Shown piece by piece: positions 8,979-17,513 of a stretch of DNA of 64,000 nt (position 1 is the stretch's first letter; every line of letters begins with the position of its first letter). The position numbers and the translations under genes are program-made. Origin of the DNA: Mycolicibacterium moriokaense (GTDB taxonomy: Bacteria; Actinomycetota; Actinomycetes; Mycobacteriales; Mycobacteriaceae); the NCBI RefSeq assembly GCF_003201655.1, contig NZ_QJJU01000019.1, forward strand, positions 1 through 64,000, given 5' to 3'. Below the pieces are notes generated by a model. It ran no database searches. It had not been told where the DNA came from and worked only from the letters and a program-made list of their open reading frames with translations.

Positions 8979-9545
8979 CTAGTCACCGTCTGGCACCGTG
9001 GCGAACCGGCCCGAGTCGAGCGCGTCGAGCAGCTGACCCGCGATCCACTCCAACGCGTCGCTGTCGCGTGCCAGCATGGCCTGCTCGTAGCCGACCAATA
9101 CGTAGACGCCCCACGCCGCGAACGTCTGCGCCTGCCGCTTGTTGTGCAGGATCTCGAACGCCGACTCGTACATGATGTCGAAACGTTGTTGGTCCACCGT
9201 GGCCTGCACCGGGTGGACCTGCGGGTCGACTGAGCTCCACACCCGGATCGCGGCCTCGGCGCCGTGGGGAAGCGTCAACCCGACCTGGATGAGCGTGTCG
9301 ATGCGCTTCCGAGGGTCTGGCTCGGCACGTACGGCGTCCACCACCTTCATGGTGCGGACCTCCATCCAGTGCGCGACGAGTTCGGAGGTGTAGGACCGCC
9401 AGCTGGGGAAGTAGTGATAGAAGGACCCGGTTGTGATGCCAAGACGGTTGCAGACCTCGGCCAGCTTCAGTCCTCCGTAGCCCAGATCTGACAGCACGTC
9501 GAGGCCGGCCTCGAAATAAGACTCCCGCGATGCGACGCCCGCCAT
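8979..9545 (-). CDS. TetR family transcriptional regulator
   Basis: A 188-residue repressor-type protein. The N-terminal TetR helix-turn-helix lies within the first 50 residues (LKLAEVCNRLGITTGSFYHY). It is followed by an all-helical ligand domain ending LEWIAGQLLDAL. It is encoded just upstream of, and co-directional with, the FUSC exporter gene, so it is the likely local regulator of that efflux gene. It is divergent from another TetR gene across a 164-bp intergenic region that holds a 7-bp inverted repeat. Confidence 0.9.
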   Translation of the reverse strand: MAGVASRESYFEAGLDVLSDLGYGGLKLAEVCNRLGITTGSFYHYFPSWRSYTSELVAHWMEVRTMKVVDAVRAEPDPRKRIDTLIQVGLTLPHGAEAAIRVWSSVDPQVHPVQATVDQQRFDIMYESAFEILHNKRQAQTFAAWGVYVLVGYEQAMLARDSDALEWIAGQLLDALDSGRFATVPDGD

Positions 9546-9614
9546 GGCAGCACCCTACGGCGACTGCACCCCGTCGTCGGAGGACTATCGCCAACACACG
9601 CGGAGGACATGGGC

Positions 9615-9640
9615 TCAGCAAGTTCTCAGGAATTTGCTGA
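9615..9640. promoter_or_regulatory. Inverted repeat between two divergent TetR genes (candidate operator)
   Basis: TCAGCAA (9615-9621) and TTGCTGA (9634-9640) form a perfect 7-bp inverted repeat with a 12-bp centre. It sits midway between two divergently transcribed TetR genes, a usual position for an autoregulatory operator. Which regulator binds it cannot be told from sequence. Confidence 0.4.
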
Positions 9641-9709
9641 TCGACCCGCAAATGTGGCCAGTTTCGACACTCGCCTCGCTAGGGAAGTGACCTGTGGCAC
9701 AATTTGACT

Positions 9710-10348
9710 GTGCCGCAACATACGGCGAGCCGAGGACCCGGTCGCCCACCCGCAGCGAAGGCTGCTGAAACGCGTGAGCGCATCGTACAAGCGGCTCGCG
9801 AAGTCTTCAGCGAACTCGGCTACGACGCCGCCACCTTCCAGGCGATCGCGATCCGCGCCGATCTGACGCGTCCCGCCATTAACCATTACTTCGCGAGCAA
9901 GCGGGTGCTGTGGAGCGAAGTTGTCGAGCAAACGAATGCGCTGGTAGTTAGCGCAGGTATGGAGAAGGCTAAGGGACAGACCGGTCTACTGCCCCGGCTG
10001 TCGACGTTCTTCGCAGTAGCGATGCAGGCGGACGCCGAAGACCGTTCTGCGGCAGCATTTCTCGTCACCTCGGTGCTCGAGTCGCAGCGGCATCCGGAAC
10101 TGAGCGGTGACGACCACGACTCGCTTACCGCCTCCCGCGAATTCATGTCATGGGCGGTCAACGACGCGATCAAACGCGGTGAGCTCACCACCGAAACCGA
10201 CGTCCACCACCTGGTCGAGATGCTGGTGGCGGTGATGTGGGGAATGGGCTTCTACGCAGGTTTCGTCGGAAACCACGACGACCTCGGGTCGGTGGTGCAC
10301 AAATTCGAGCTGCTGATGGCCAACAGGCTCTGGCATCTGCACGGATAG
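9710..10348 (+). CDS. TetR family transcriptional regulator (Rv0144-like)
   Basis: A 212-residue regulator with an N-terminal Pro/Arg-rich tail (GRPPAAKAAETRERIVQAA). A canonical TetR helix-turn-helix follows (DAATFQAIAIRADLTRPAI then NHYF, about residues 30-62), then a helical effector domain. The start is taken at GTG 9710; an in-frame TTG at 9704 is possible. It stands directly before two tandem methyltransferase genes, matching Rv0144-Rv0145-Rv0146 in H37Rv as I remember it. It may therefore control them. Ligand unknown. Confidence 0.88.
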   Translation: MPQHTASRGPGRPPAAKAAETRERIVQAAREVFSELGYDAATFQAIAIRADLTRPAINHYFASKRVLWSEVVEQTNALVVSAGMEKAKGQTGLLPRLSTFFAVAMQADAEDRSAAAFLVTSVLESQRHPELSGDDHDSLTASREFMSWAVNDAIKRGELTTETDVHHLVEMLVAVMWGMGFYAGFVGNHDDLGSVVHKFELLMANRLWHLHG

Positions 10349-10420
10349 CGATCTAGCTGCGGTGATGTAGCCCACATTTCGTGTAGCTCTGCTAAGTTTT
10401 TAGATAGCATTGCAAACGAA

Positions 10421-11380
10421 ATGACTGATTTGAGTGAGGTGCGGCTGGTCCGCACGGACGGCGACAGCTGGGACATCACCGAGAGTGTCGGCGCGACGGC
10501 GTTGGGCGTCGCTGCCGCGCGAGCCGCAGAGACCGCTCGACCCGACGCATTGATCCGCGACGAGTACGCATATTTACTGACCGCCTCGGCAGGCCCGGCG
10601 TGGGCACAGATGGCCAGCGGCGACGACGAGTGGCTCGGCGAGGACGAGGACGGCCTGCGGCTGCACGAAATGGCCCGCGATTACCAGGCCGTGCGCACCC
10701 ACTACTTCGACGGCTATTTCAACGCCGCGGTCCGCACCGGTATCCGCCAGGTCGTCATCCTGGCCGCCGGGCTGGACTCGCGCGCCTACCGCCTCAACTG
10801 GCCCGCAGCTACCACCGTGTTCGAGATCGACCAGCCGAAGGTGCTCACCTACAAGACGTCGACCCTGGACGCCCACGGTGCCACGCCCACGGCGCGCCGT
10901 GTCCCGGTGGCCGTCGACCTGCGCGATGACTGGCCCGCGGCGCTGATCGCAGCAGGTTTCGATGCCGCGCAACCGACCGCCTGGCTGGCCGAAGGCCTGC
11001 TGCCGTATCTCCCCGGCGATGCCCAGGACCGGCTGTTCGACGTGGTCACCGCGCACAGCGCGGCGGGCAGCCAGATCGCGGTAGAGGCGTTCAACCTGCA
11101 CCCGTCGCAATACTCGCAGGAGAAGCGGGCGGCCCGCAGGGATCGGACCGCCCAGCTCCGCGAGCGCCTTGGGCTGGACCTCGACGTGGACACCTTGATG
11201 TACACCGACGACACCCGTGCCGACGCGGCGGAATGGCTGGCCGAGCACGGTTGGCACGTCGATGCCGTACCTAGCGCCGAGGAGATGGCGCGGCTCGGCC
11301 GACAGGCCACCGAAGACCTGGTCGAAGAAGCGATGGACAGCGTGTTTGTGCACGCCTGGCTTGAAGGAGACGCCCGATGA
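10421..11380 (+). CDS. Class I SAM-dependent methyltransferase, TIGR00027/LCM-like (Rv0145-like)
   Basis: A 319-residue member of the large mycobacterial family of putative S-adenosylmethionine-dependent methyltransferases. Family hallmarks are the N-terminal DSWDITESVGATALGVAAAR and the SAM-site strand QVVILAAGLDSRAYRLNWP. EIDQPKVLTYK and WLAEGLLPYLP follow. The physiological substrate is unknown for the family. Its stop overlaps the start of the next methyltransferase by 4 nt (ATGA), so the two are co-translated. Confidence 0.93.
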   Translation: MTDLSEVRLVRTDGDSWDITESVGATALGVAAARAAETARPDALIRDEYAYLLTASAGPAWAQMASGDDEWLGEDEDGLRLHEMARDYQAVRTHYFDGYFNAAVRTGIRQVVILAAGLDSRAYRLNWPAATTVFEIDQPKVLTYKTSTLDAHGATPTARRVPVAVDLRDDWPAALIAAGFDAAQPTAWLAEGLLPYLPGDAQDRLFDVVTAHSAAGSQIAVEAFNLHPSQYSQEKRAARRDRTAQLRERLGLDLDVDTLMYTDDTRADAAEWLAEHGWHVDAVPSAEEMARLGRQATEDLVEEAMDSVFVHAWLEGDAR

Positions 11381-12309
11381 GCTCGCAACGGACCGACGAC
11401 GACACCTGGGACATCGCAACCAGCGTTGGCGCCACGGCGGTGATGGTCGCCGCGGCCCGCGCCGCGGAGACCGACAAGGACAACCCACTCATCCGCGACC
11501 CGTACGCCAAGGTGCTCGTCGCAGGGGCGGGCACAGGCATCTGGGAATTCATGCTCGACGACGAGTTCGTCGCCAAGGTCGGCGTCCACGATCCCGAGAT
11601 CGCCGCGATCGTCGAGCACATGGGCAGCTACCAAGCTGTCCGCACCCACTTCTTTGACGACTTCTTCGCCTCGGCCTCGGCCGCGGGTATCCGGCAGGTC
11701 GTCATCCTCGCTTCTGGCCTGGACTCACGCGCCTACCGACTGCAGTGGCCCGCGGGCACCACGGTGTACGAACTGGACCAGCCCAAGGTGCTCGAGTACA
11801 AGGCGGACACGCTGGATCAGCACGGCGCCACCGCTGTCGCGGAGCGCCGCGAGGTGCCCATCGATCTGCGCTTCGACTGGCCGCAGGCGTTGCGCGACGC
11901 GGGTTTTGACGCCACCGTGCCCACCGCGTGGCTCGCTGAAGGGTTGCTGATGTACCTGCCTGCCGACGCGCAGGACCTGCTCTTCGAGAGGGTCACCGAG
12001 CTGTCCGCAGCTGGCAGCCGCATCGCCGCGGAGACGGTCGGCCTGCATTCGGCTGAACGCCGCGACCAGATGCGGGAGAGGTTCGGACGAATCGCCGCCG
12101 AACTCGGCGTCGACGACACCCTCGACATCGGCGAGCTGACCTACGAGGATCCCGACCGCGCTGACGTCGCGCAGTGGCTCGACGCGCATGGCTGGCGATC
12201 AGCGGCCGTCACGTCGCAGGACGAGATGCGTCGTCTTGGCAGGGCGGTGGAGCTGGCGGATACCGACGGTGACTCGTTCTCCACGTTCGTGACGGGCGAG
12301 AAGCGCTAG
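11377..12309 (+). CDS. Class I SAM-dependent methyltransferase, TIGR00027/LCM-like (Rv0146-like)
   Basis: A 310-residue tandem paralogue of the preceding gene with the same blocks: DTWDIATSVGATAVMVAAAR, QVVILASGLDSRAYRLQWP, ELDQPKVLEYK and WLAEGLLMYLP. The two most likely arose by local duplication and have since diverged in the middle and C-terminal thirds. Substrate unknown. A 12-bp palindrome lies between its end and the aldehyde dehydrogenase gene. Confidence 0.93.
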   Translation: MSSQRTDDDTWDIATSVGATAVMVAAARAAETDKDNPLIRDPYAKVLVAGAGTGIWEFMLDDEFVAKVGVHDPEIAAIVEHMGSYQAVRTHFFDDFFASASAAGIRQVVILASGLDSRAYRLQWPAGTTVYELDQPKVLEYKADTLDQHGATAVAERREVPIDLRFDWPQALRDAGFDATVPTAWLAEGLLMYLPADAQDLLFERVTELSAAGSRIAAETVGLHSAERRDQMRERFGRIAAELGVDDTLDIGELTYEDPDRADVAQWLDAHGWRSAAVTSQDEMRRLGRAVELADTDGDSFSTFVTGEKR

Positions 12310-12350
12310 CCTCTTCACGCGCTGCCCCAAGAAGTGGGCCTTCTTGCGAC

Positions 12351-12362
12351 CCAACCGGTTGG
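12351..12362. promoter_or_regulatory. 12-bp palindrome upstream of the aldehyde dehydrogenase gene
   Basis: CCAACCGGTTGG is a perfect palindrome 43 bp before the ATG at 12406. TAGGAT (12364-12369), a possible -10 box, follows immediately. The placement fits a repressor operator overlapping a promoter. The binding protein is not identifiable; the nearest candidate is the TetR encoded at 9710. Confidence 0.4.
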
Positions 12363-12405
12363 TTAGGATCGGGTATTCCTCCTCGGGTCAGGAAGGACAC
12401 CGACC

Positions 12406-13812
12406 ATGACCACTGAATTCATCGCCCCTCCGGAACAAGCCACCCAATCGGACATTCCTGCCGTCGTCCGCCGACTGCGGGAAACCTTCGCGTCGGGCCG
12501 CACCCGCAGCGTGGAATGGCGCAAGCAACAGCTGCTCGCGCTCGAGAAGATGATGACCGACAACGAGGGCGCCGTCATGGAGGCCCTCGAAAAGGACCTC
12601 GGCCGCAGCCCCTTCGAGGCGTGGCTGGCCGACATCGCCAGCACCGCGGGCGAGGCGAAGGACGCCGCGAAGAACGTCAAGAAGTGGATGCGCCGCAAGT
12701 ACCGGCTGCTGGAGATGTCGCAGTTGCCCGGACGCGGGTGGGTCGAACACGAGCCCTACGGCACCGTTCTGGTGATCGGTGCGTGGAACTTCCCGTTCGT
12801 GTTGACGCTCGGACCCGCTATCGGGGCGATCGCCGCGGGCAACACCGTCCTGCTCAAGCCCTCCGAGGTGTGTCCGGCGTCGTCGGCGCTGATGGCCGAA
12901 TTGGTGCCGAAGTATCTCGACAAAGACGCCGTCGTGGTGATCGAGGGCGACGGATCCGTCAGTCAGGAGCTCATCGCCCAGGGCTTCGACCACATCTGCT
13001 TCACGGGCGGCACCGAGATCGGTCGGAAGGTCTACGAAGGCGCCGCACCGCACCTGACGCCGGTCACCCTGGAACTCGGCGGCAAGAGCCCGGTGATCGT
13101 GGCCGCGGACGCCGACCTCGACGTGGCGGCGAAGCGTATCGCCTGGACCAAGCTGATCAACTCCGGTCAGATCTGTATCGCGCCCGACTACGTGCTCGCC
13201 GACGCGAAGATCCGCGACCAACTCGTCGACAAGATCAAGGACGCGGTGAAGACCTTTGAGTCCGAGAACCCCGGCGGTAAGCGCATAGTCAACCAGCGTC
13301 ACTTCGACCGGCTGACCGCATCGCTGGCCGCGACCAAGGGCGACGTCGTCATCGGCGGCGCGTCAGACTCGTCGACTATCAGCATCCAGCCGACGGTCGT
13401 CGTCGACCCCGATCCGGCCGAGCCGCTGATGACCGACGAGATCTTTGGCCCGATCCTGCCGGTGATGACCGTGCAATCCCTCGATGACGCAATCAATTTC
13501 GTCAATTCGCGGCCAAAGCCGTTGGCGGCCTACCTGTTCACCAAGACCAAGAGCATTCGCGAGCGGGTGATCAAAGAGGTGTCTGCGGGCGGGATGGTCA
13601 TCAATCACCTGTTGTTCCAGTTCTCGACGAACAAGCTGCCGTTCGGTGGGGTCGGACCGTCGGGCATGGGTGCCTACCACGGCAGGTTCGGCTTTGAGCA
13701 GTTCAGCCACAAGAAGACGGTGATGACCAAATCAACCCGACCCGATGTCGGCGCCTTCATCTACCCCCCGTATACAGAGAAGGCTTTCAAGCTCGCCAAA
13801 CGGCTTTTCTAG
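12406..13812 (+). CDS. Aldehyde dehydrogenase family protein (Rv0147-like)
   Basis: NAD(P)-dependent oxidation of an aldehyde to the acid. The 468-residue protein resembles the class 3 / fatty-aldehyde branch, which is shorter than class 1 enzymes. Catalytic residues are visible: the general-base Glu223 in TLELGGKSPV and the nucleophile Cys257 in NSGQICIAPDY. The NAD-binding segment FTGGTEIGRKVYEGAA is present, and the C-terminal PPYTEKAFKLAKRL is typical of the fatty-aldehyde group. It is followed at 11 bp by an SDR and then a quinone-oxidoreductase gene. That suggests a small oxidation operon acting on lipid-derived aldehydes and ketones; the substrate is inferred. Confidence 0.95.
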   Translation: MTTEFIAPPEQATQSDIPAVVRRLRETFASGRTRSVEWRKQQLLALEKMMTDNEGAVMEALEKDLGRSPFEAWLADIASTAGEAKDAAKNVKKWMRRKYRLLEMSQLPGRGWVEHEPYGTVLVIGAWNFPFVLTLGPAIGAIAAGNTVLLKPSEVCPASSALMAELVPKYLDKDAVVVIEGDGSVSQELIAQGFDHICFTGGTEIGRKVYEGAAPHLTPVTLELGGKSPVIVAADADLDVAAKRIAWTKLINSGQICIAPDYVLADAKIRDQLVDKIKDAVKTFESENPGGKRIVNQRHFDRLTASLAATKGDVVIGGASDSSTISIQPTVVVDPDPAEPLMTDEIFGPILPVMTVQSLDDAINFVNSRPKPLAAYLFTKTKSIRERVIKEVSAGGMVINHLLFQFSTNKLPFGGVGPSGMGAYHGRFGFEQFSHKKTVMTKSTRPDVGAFIYPPYTEKAFKLAKRLF

Positions 13813-13823
13813 AAGGGAACCTC

Positions 13824-14687
13824 ATGCCAGGAGTGCAGGACCGCGTCATCGTCGTCACCGGGGCCGGAGGTGGACTTGGACGCGAATATGCGTTGACGCT
13901 CGCCAAGGAGGGCGCAAGCGTCGTCGTCAACGACCTCGGCGGTTCGCGTGACGGCACCGGCGCTGGACATTCGATGGCCGACGACGTGGTCAAGGAGATC
14001 AAGGACGCCGGCGGTCGTGCGGTGGCCAACTATGACTCGGTCGCCGAGTCCGAGGGTGCCGAGAACATCATCAAGACCGCGATTGACGAGTTCGGCAAGG
14101 TCGACGGCGTGGTGAGCAACGCGGGCATCCTGCGCGACGGCACGTTCCACAAGATGCCGTTCGAGAATTGGGACTCCGTCCTCAAGGTGCACCTGTACGG
14201 GGGCTACAACGTCATCCGCGCCGCCTGGCCGCACTTCCGCGAGCAGAGCTACGGCCGCATCGTGGTCGCCACCTCGACCAGTGGCCTGTTCGGCAACTTC
14301 GGTCAGGCCAACTACAGCGCCGCCAAGCTGGGCCTCGTCGGCCTGATCAACACGCTGGCGCAGGAGGGCGCGAAGTACAACATCAAGGCGAACGCCCTTG
14401 CGCCGATCGCCGCCACCCGGATGACGGAGGACATCCTTCCGCCGGAGGTCTTCAAGAAGCTCACACCCGAGTACGTCGCTCCGGTCGTCGCCTACCTCTG
14501 CACCGAAGAGCTGCCGGAGACGGCGTCCGTGTTCATCGTCGGCGGCGGCAAGGTACAGCGTGCCGCGTTGTTCCAGAACGATGGCGTCACGTTCACCGAC
14601 GTGCCGTCTGTCGACGACGTCGCGGCGAAGTGGGGCGAGATCAGCGACTTGTCGGCGGCCCAGCGGGCCAATTTCAGCCTCGGCTGA
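13824..14687 (+). CDS. SDR family oxidoreductase (Rv0148-like)
   Basis: Short-chain dehydrogenase of 287 residues with the Rossmann motif TGAGGGLGREYAL near the N-terminus and SNAGIL in the fourth strand. The active site has the YxxxK pair in NYSAAKLGLVG (Tyr164, Lys168). The extended N-terminal form with NDLGGSRDGTG resembles the dehydrogenase part of peroxisomal multifunctional enzyme / 17-beta-HSD4 types, which act on 3-hydroxyacyl-CoA. A role in beta-oxidation is plausible but inferred. It sits between the aldehyde dehydrogenase (11-bp gap) and the quinone oxidoreductase (7-bp gap). Confidence 0.94.
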   Translation: MPGVQDRVIVVTGAGGGLGREYALTLAKEGASVVVNDLGGSRDGTGAGHSMADDVVKEIKDAGGRAVANYDSVAESEGAENIIKTAIDEFGKVDGVVSNAGILRDGTFHKMPFENWDSVLKVHLYGGYNVIRAAWPHFREQSYGRIVVATSTSGLFGNFGQANYSAAKLGLVGLINTLAQEGAKYNIKANALAPIAATRMTEDILPPEVFKKLTPEYVAPVVAYLCTEELPETASVFIVGGGKVQRAALFQNDGVTFTDVPSVDDVAAKWGEISDLSAAQRANFSLG

Positions 14688-14694
14688 GAATCGG

Positions 14695-15666
14695 ATGAAA
14701 GCGCTTGTCGCGCGGGAGCTTTCAGGACCATCCGGGCTGGTATATACGGACATAGAAGATCCAGCCGACGTGGTCGATCAAAATTCTGTCGTCATCGACG
14801 TCGGCGCGGCCGGGGTGAGTTTTCCCGACCTGCTGCTCCTGCGCGGCGAGTATCAGCTGCGGCTCGAGCCGCCGTTCATCCCCGGCATGGAGGTCGCCGG
14901 CGTGGTGCGGTCGGCGCCCGACGAGTCGGAATTCACGCCGGGACAACGGGTAACGGCCCTTTCGATGCTCGGCGGCTGGGCGGAGCAAGTGGTGGTGCAG
15001 CCCGAAGGCATCCGCCCCACCCCCGACGGCCTCGATGATGCCGAGGCCGTCGCGCTGCTTGGCAACTACCAGACGATGTATTTCGCACTGGCCAAGCGCG
15101 GGGCGCTGCGGGCGGGCGAGACGGTGCTTGTGCTCGGCTCGGCGGGGGGCGTCGGCACAGCCGCCATTCAGATCGCCAAGGCGTTGGGCGCCAAGGTGAT
15201 CGCGATGGTGCACCGGCCGCATGCAACGGAGTTCGTCGAGTCGCTGGGCGCCGACGTCGTGCTGCCGCTGACCGAGGGCTGGCTCGAAGCGGTGAAGGAC
15301 GCGACCGGTGGCCAGGGCGTCGACATGGTGGTCGACCCGATCGGCGGCGAGGCGTTCGACGACGCGATCCGAGTGCTTGCGACCGAAGGCAGGCTGCTCG
15401 TCATCGGCTTTGCGGCGGGCGGGATTCCGACGGTCAAGGTCAACCGGCTGCTGTTGCGCAACGTCGCGGTCATCGGTGTCGGATACGGCGAGTACGTCAA
15501 CCGCAAGCCGGGCTCGCAGGCTCTGTTCGAGTTCGGGGTCGCCGAATTGGTCAAGGCCGGACTGCGGCCACCGCCGCCGATGCGGTTCCCGCTGTCGAAG
15601 GGCGAAGAAGCGTTGCAGAGCCTGGCCGATGGCGGCGTGCTCGGCAAGGTCGTCCTGGAACCGTGA
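14695..15666 (+). CDS. NADPH:quinone oxidoreductase family protein (Rv0149-like)
   Basis: Medium-chain dehydrogenase/reductase of 323 residues, zinc-independent quinone-oxidoreductase type. The nucleotide-binding motif is GSAGGVGTAAIQIAKALGAK. The N-terminal GroES-like domain has PPFIPGMEVAGVV but lacks the structural-zinc cysteine cluster of alcohol dehydrogenases. ATG 14695 is chosen, 7 bp after the SDR stop; the longer open frame upstream reads antisense-like sequence over the SDR. It is probably co-transcribed with the two preceding oxidoreductases. Substrate unknown. Confidence 0.92.
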   Translation: MKALVARELSGPSGLVYTDIEDPADVVDQNSVVIDVGAAGVSFPDLLLLRGEYQLRLEPPFIPGMEVAGVVRSAPDESEFTPGQRVTALSMLGGWAEQVVVQPEGIRPTPDGLDDAEAVALLGNYQTMYFALAKRGALRAGETVLVLGSAGGVGTAAIQIAKALGAKVIAMVHRPHATEFVESLGADVVLPLTEGWLEAVKDATGGQGVDMVVDPIGGEAFDDAIRVLATEGRLLVIGFAAGGIPTVKVNRLLLRNVAVIGVGYGEYVNRKPGSQALFEFGVAELVKAGLRPPPPMRFPLSKGEEALQSLADGGVLGKVVLEP

Positions 15667-15694
15667 TGAGCGCTTGCGCGAAGAACATCGGACT

Positions 15695-16399
15695 ATGACG
15701 CCGACAGCGCTCGCGTTCGACGTGTTCGGCACGGTGGTCGACTGGCGATCCAGCATCGTCCGCGAGCTTGAAGACTTCGGGCGACGCTATGAGCTGCAAC
15801 AGGATTGGCCGAGTTTCGCTGATAATTGGCGCGCCGGTTATGCGCCTGCGATGGATCGAGTGCGCCGCGGCGACCTGCCGTGGACCAGAATCGACGATCT
15901 ACACCGGACGATCCTCGAGGAGCTCCTCGGCGCGGCTGGTATCACGTCGATCTGCGTTGAGGACGTCGACGAACTCAACCGGGCCTGGCACCGTCTCGAC
16001 CCATGGCCGGATACCGTATCGGGGTTGACCCGGTTGAAGGAAAAGTTCACCATCACAACGCTTTCCAATGGCAACATGTCGCTGTTGACCAACATGGCCA
16101 AGCGGGCCGTACTGCCGTGGGACTGTGTAATTTCCGCCGAACTGTTCCACCACTACAAGCCGGACCCGCAGGCCTACCTCGGCTGTGCCGATCTGCTCGG
16201 CGTGCCGCCGGATCGACTCATGCTCGTCGCCGCACATCCCAGCGACCTCAGGGCGGCACGCAGCGCGGGACTGATGACGGCTTACGTTGCCCGCCCGCTG
16301 GAATTCGGCCCTGGCAGCACGCCATATGTGGTCGCAGATGACGAGTTCGACTTCACTGCAACTGACTTTCCCGACCTTGCCCAGCAGCTCGGTGCGTAG
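15695..16399 (+). CDS. Haloacid dehalogenase type II / HAD-superfamily hydrolase
   Basis: A 234-residue HAD hydrolase. The nucleophile motif is at the very N-terminus (ALAFDVFGTVVDW, first Asp nucleophile). Motif II is TTLSNGNMSLL, and the later Lys/Asp motifs are in HHYKPDPQAYLGCADLLGV. The 2-haloacid dehalogenase subgroup hydrolyses the carbon-halogen bond of short haloacids. The usual motif IV Asp region is VAAHPSDLRAARSAG. The natural substrate may be something other than a haloacid. The start is ATG 15695, 28 bp after the quinone oxidoreductase gene. Confidence 0.88.
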   Translation: MTPTALAFDVFGTVVDWRSSIVRELEDFGRRYELQQDWPSFADNWRAGYAPAMDRVRRGDLPWTRIDDLHRTILEELLGAAGITSICVEDVDELNRAWHRLDPWPDTVSGLTRLKEKFTITTLSNGNMSLLTNMAKRAVLPWDCVISAELFHHYKPDPQAYLGCADLLGVPPDRLMLVAAHPSDLRAARSAGLMTAYVARPLEFGPGSTPYVVADDEFDFTATDFPDLAQQLGA

Positions 16400-16433
16400 T
16401 TCTCGGTGGCCAGCCACCGATTAGGGTCGAGCC

Positions 16434-16919
16434 GTGAGCACAGTCGGCATCGTCCTTGTTGCGCTTGCCATTGCCGTCGGTCTGGTTGGCATCGTGGTGC
16501 CGCTGTTGCCGGGCACGCTGCTGGTGTTCGGGGCGATCGCCGTGTGGGCCGTCATCGAGAACGACGTAACGGGATGGGTGACGCTCGGTGTTGTGGCCGT
16601 GCTGTTGGCCGTGTCGACGTTGATCAAGTACCTGTGGCCGATGCGGCGGATGCGGGCGGCCGACGTGAGCACGTGGAGCCTGGTTGCCGGCGCGATGCTT
16701 GGCGTCGTCGGCTTCTTTGTTGTTCCGGTGCTGGGCCTTGTGATCGGCTTCGTGCTCGGCGTTTACCTGGCCGAACTCGCGAACCGCCGCGATCAGCGGC
16801 TTGCGTGGACATCGACCAAGCACGCGGTGAAGGGTGTGGCCCTATCGGTTGGCGTGGAGCTGACGGGCGCGCTGCTCGCGACCGTGGCGTGGGTGACGGG
16901 CGTGTACCTGACCCAGTAG
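16434..16919 (+). CDS. DUF456 domain-containing membrane protein
   Basis: A small integral membrane protein of 161 residues starting with GTG. At least four hydrophobic segments are visible (about 4-45, 48-65, 80-112 and 138-160). The family-typical opening is GIVVPLLPGTLLVFGAIAVWA. Members belong to DUF456 and have no assigned function. It sits between the HAD gene (34 bp) and the NTF2-like gene (23 bp) on the same strand. Confidence 0.85.
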   Translation: MSTVGIVLVALAIAVGLVGIVVPLLPGTLLVFGAIAVWAVIENDVTGWVTLGVVAVLLAVSTLIKYLWPMRRMRAADVSTWSLVAGAMLGVVGFFVVPVLGLVIGFVLGVYLAELANRRDQRLAWTSTKHAVKGVALSVGVELTGALLATVAWVTGVYLTQ

Positions 16920-16942
16920 AGGCGAGAACCGGTTCGAAGGAG

Positions 16943-17467
16943 ATGCAGGCGACGGCGACTCATGATCTTGCTGCGTTGTGGGATGCGCACTGTAGGTACG
17001 AGTTTGAGACGCGCGATGTCGACGCAACCATGGTCACCATGGTTGCCGAGCCCTACGTCAACCACATTCCGACCATGACCGGTGGTGTCGGCTTCGACAA
17101 GTTGCGCGATTTCTACGCAAACCATTTCGTCGGTGTGAACCCACCCGACTTCGAACTGGTGCCCGTCAGCCGCACCGTCGGAGAGAGTTCCGTTGTCGAC
17201 GAGCTCGTCGCGCGGTTCACTCACACCACATACATTGATTGGATGCCGCCCGGCATCGAACCGACCGGGCGCACCGTGGAGATTCCCTTGGTCGCGATCG
17301 TGAAATTCGAGGGCGACAAGCTTGTGCATGAACACATCTACTGGACCAAGCCAGCGTGCTCGTGTAGCTGGGCCTGCTCGAAGCCGGTCCTTCCGGGGGA
17401 TTGCCCATCGCCGGCGCCGAAACCGCGCACAAGGTGCTCGATCCCTCCCTGCCAAGCAACACATTGA
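16943..17467 (+). CDS. NTF2-like / ester cyclase family protein with a frameshifted C-terminus
   Basis: A SnoaL/NTF2-fold protein, 174 residues as it reads. Residues 1 to about 134 look like an intact fold (LWDAHCRYEFETRDVDATM, then EPYVNHIPTMTGGVG, and VAIVKFEGDKLVHEHIYW). The last 40 residues are a Cys/Pro/Arg-rich tail unlike any folded domain. A plausible native C-terminus lies in the next frame (17345-17484), so one base appears to be missing after 17344. The intact form probably binds a small molecule; its reaction is not known to me. The core may still be functional. Confidence 0.75.
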   Translation: MQATATHDLAALWDAHCRYEFETRDVDATMVTMVAEPYVNHIPTMTGGVGFDKLRDFYANHFVGVNPPDFELVPVSRTVGESSVVDELVARFTHTTYIDWMPPGIEPTGRTVEIPLVAIVKFEGDKLVHEHIYWTKPACSCSWACSKPVLPGDCPSPAPKPRTRCSIPPCQATH

Positions 17468-17484
17468 TGGAATCAGCCCGCTGA
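17345..17484 (+). pseudogene. Out-of-frame remnant of the NTF2-like protein's C-terminus
   Basis: After the TGG at 17342-17344, the shifted frame reads QASVLV, a TAG at 17365-17367, then LGLLEAGPSGGLPIAGAETA. It continues HKVLDPSLPSNTLMESAR and stops at TGA 17482-17484. This reads as natural protein continuing the EHIYW end of the upstream domain. Restoring it needs one inserted base near 17344 and TAG back to CAG. Two independent lesions argue for a real decayed 3' end over a single sequencing slip. Confidence 0.6.
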
Positions 17485-17513
17485 AACGTCGATCGGCTGC
17501 CTAACATCAGCTC

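Noticed and set aside
14722..15756. 344-residue minus-strand ORF opposite the quinone oxidoreductase gene
   Set aside because: It is the mirror of a well-supported gene in GC-rich DNA; Arg/His/Gln-rich with no motif. The same applies to most long antisense frames in the window (for example 4061-5122, 42234-43553 and 44102-45361).
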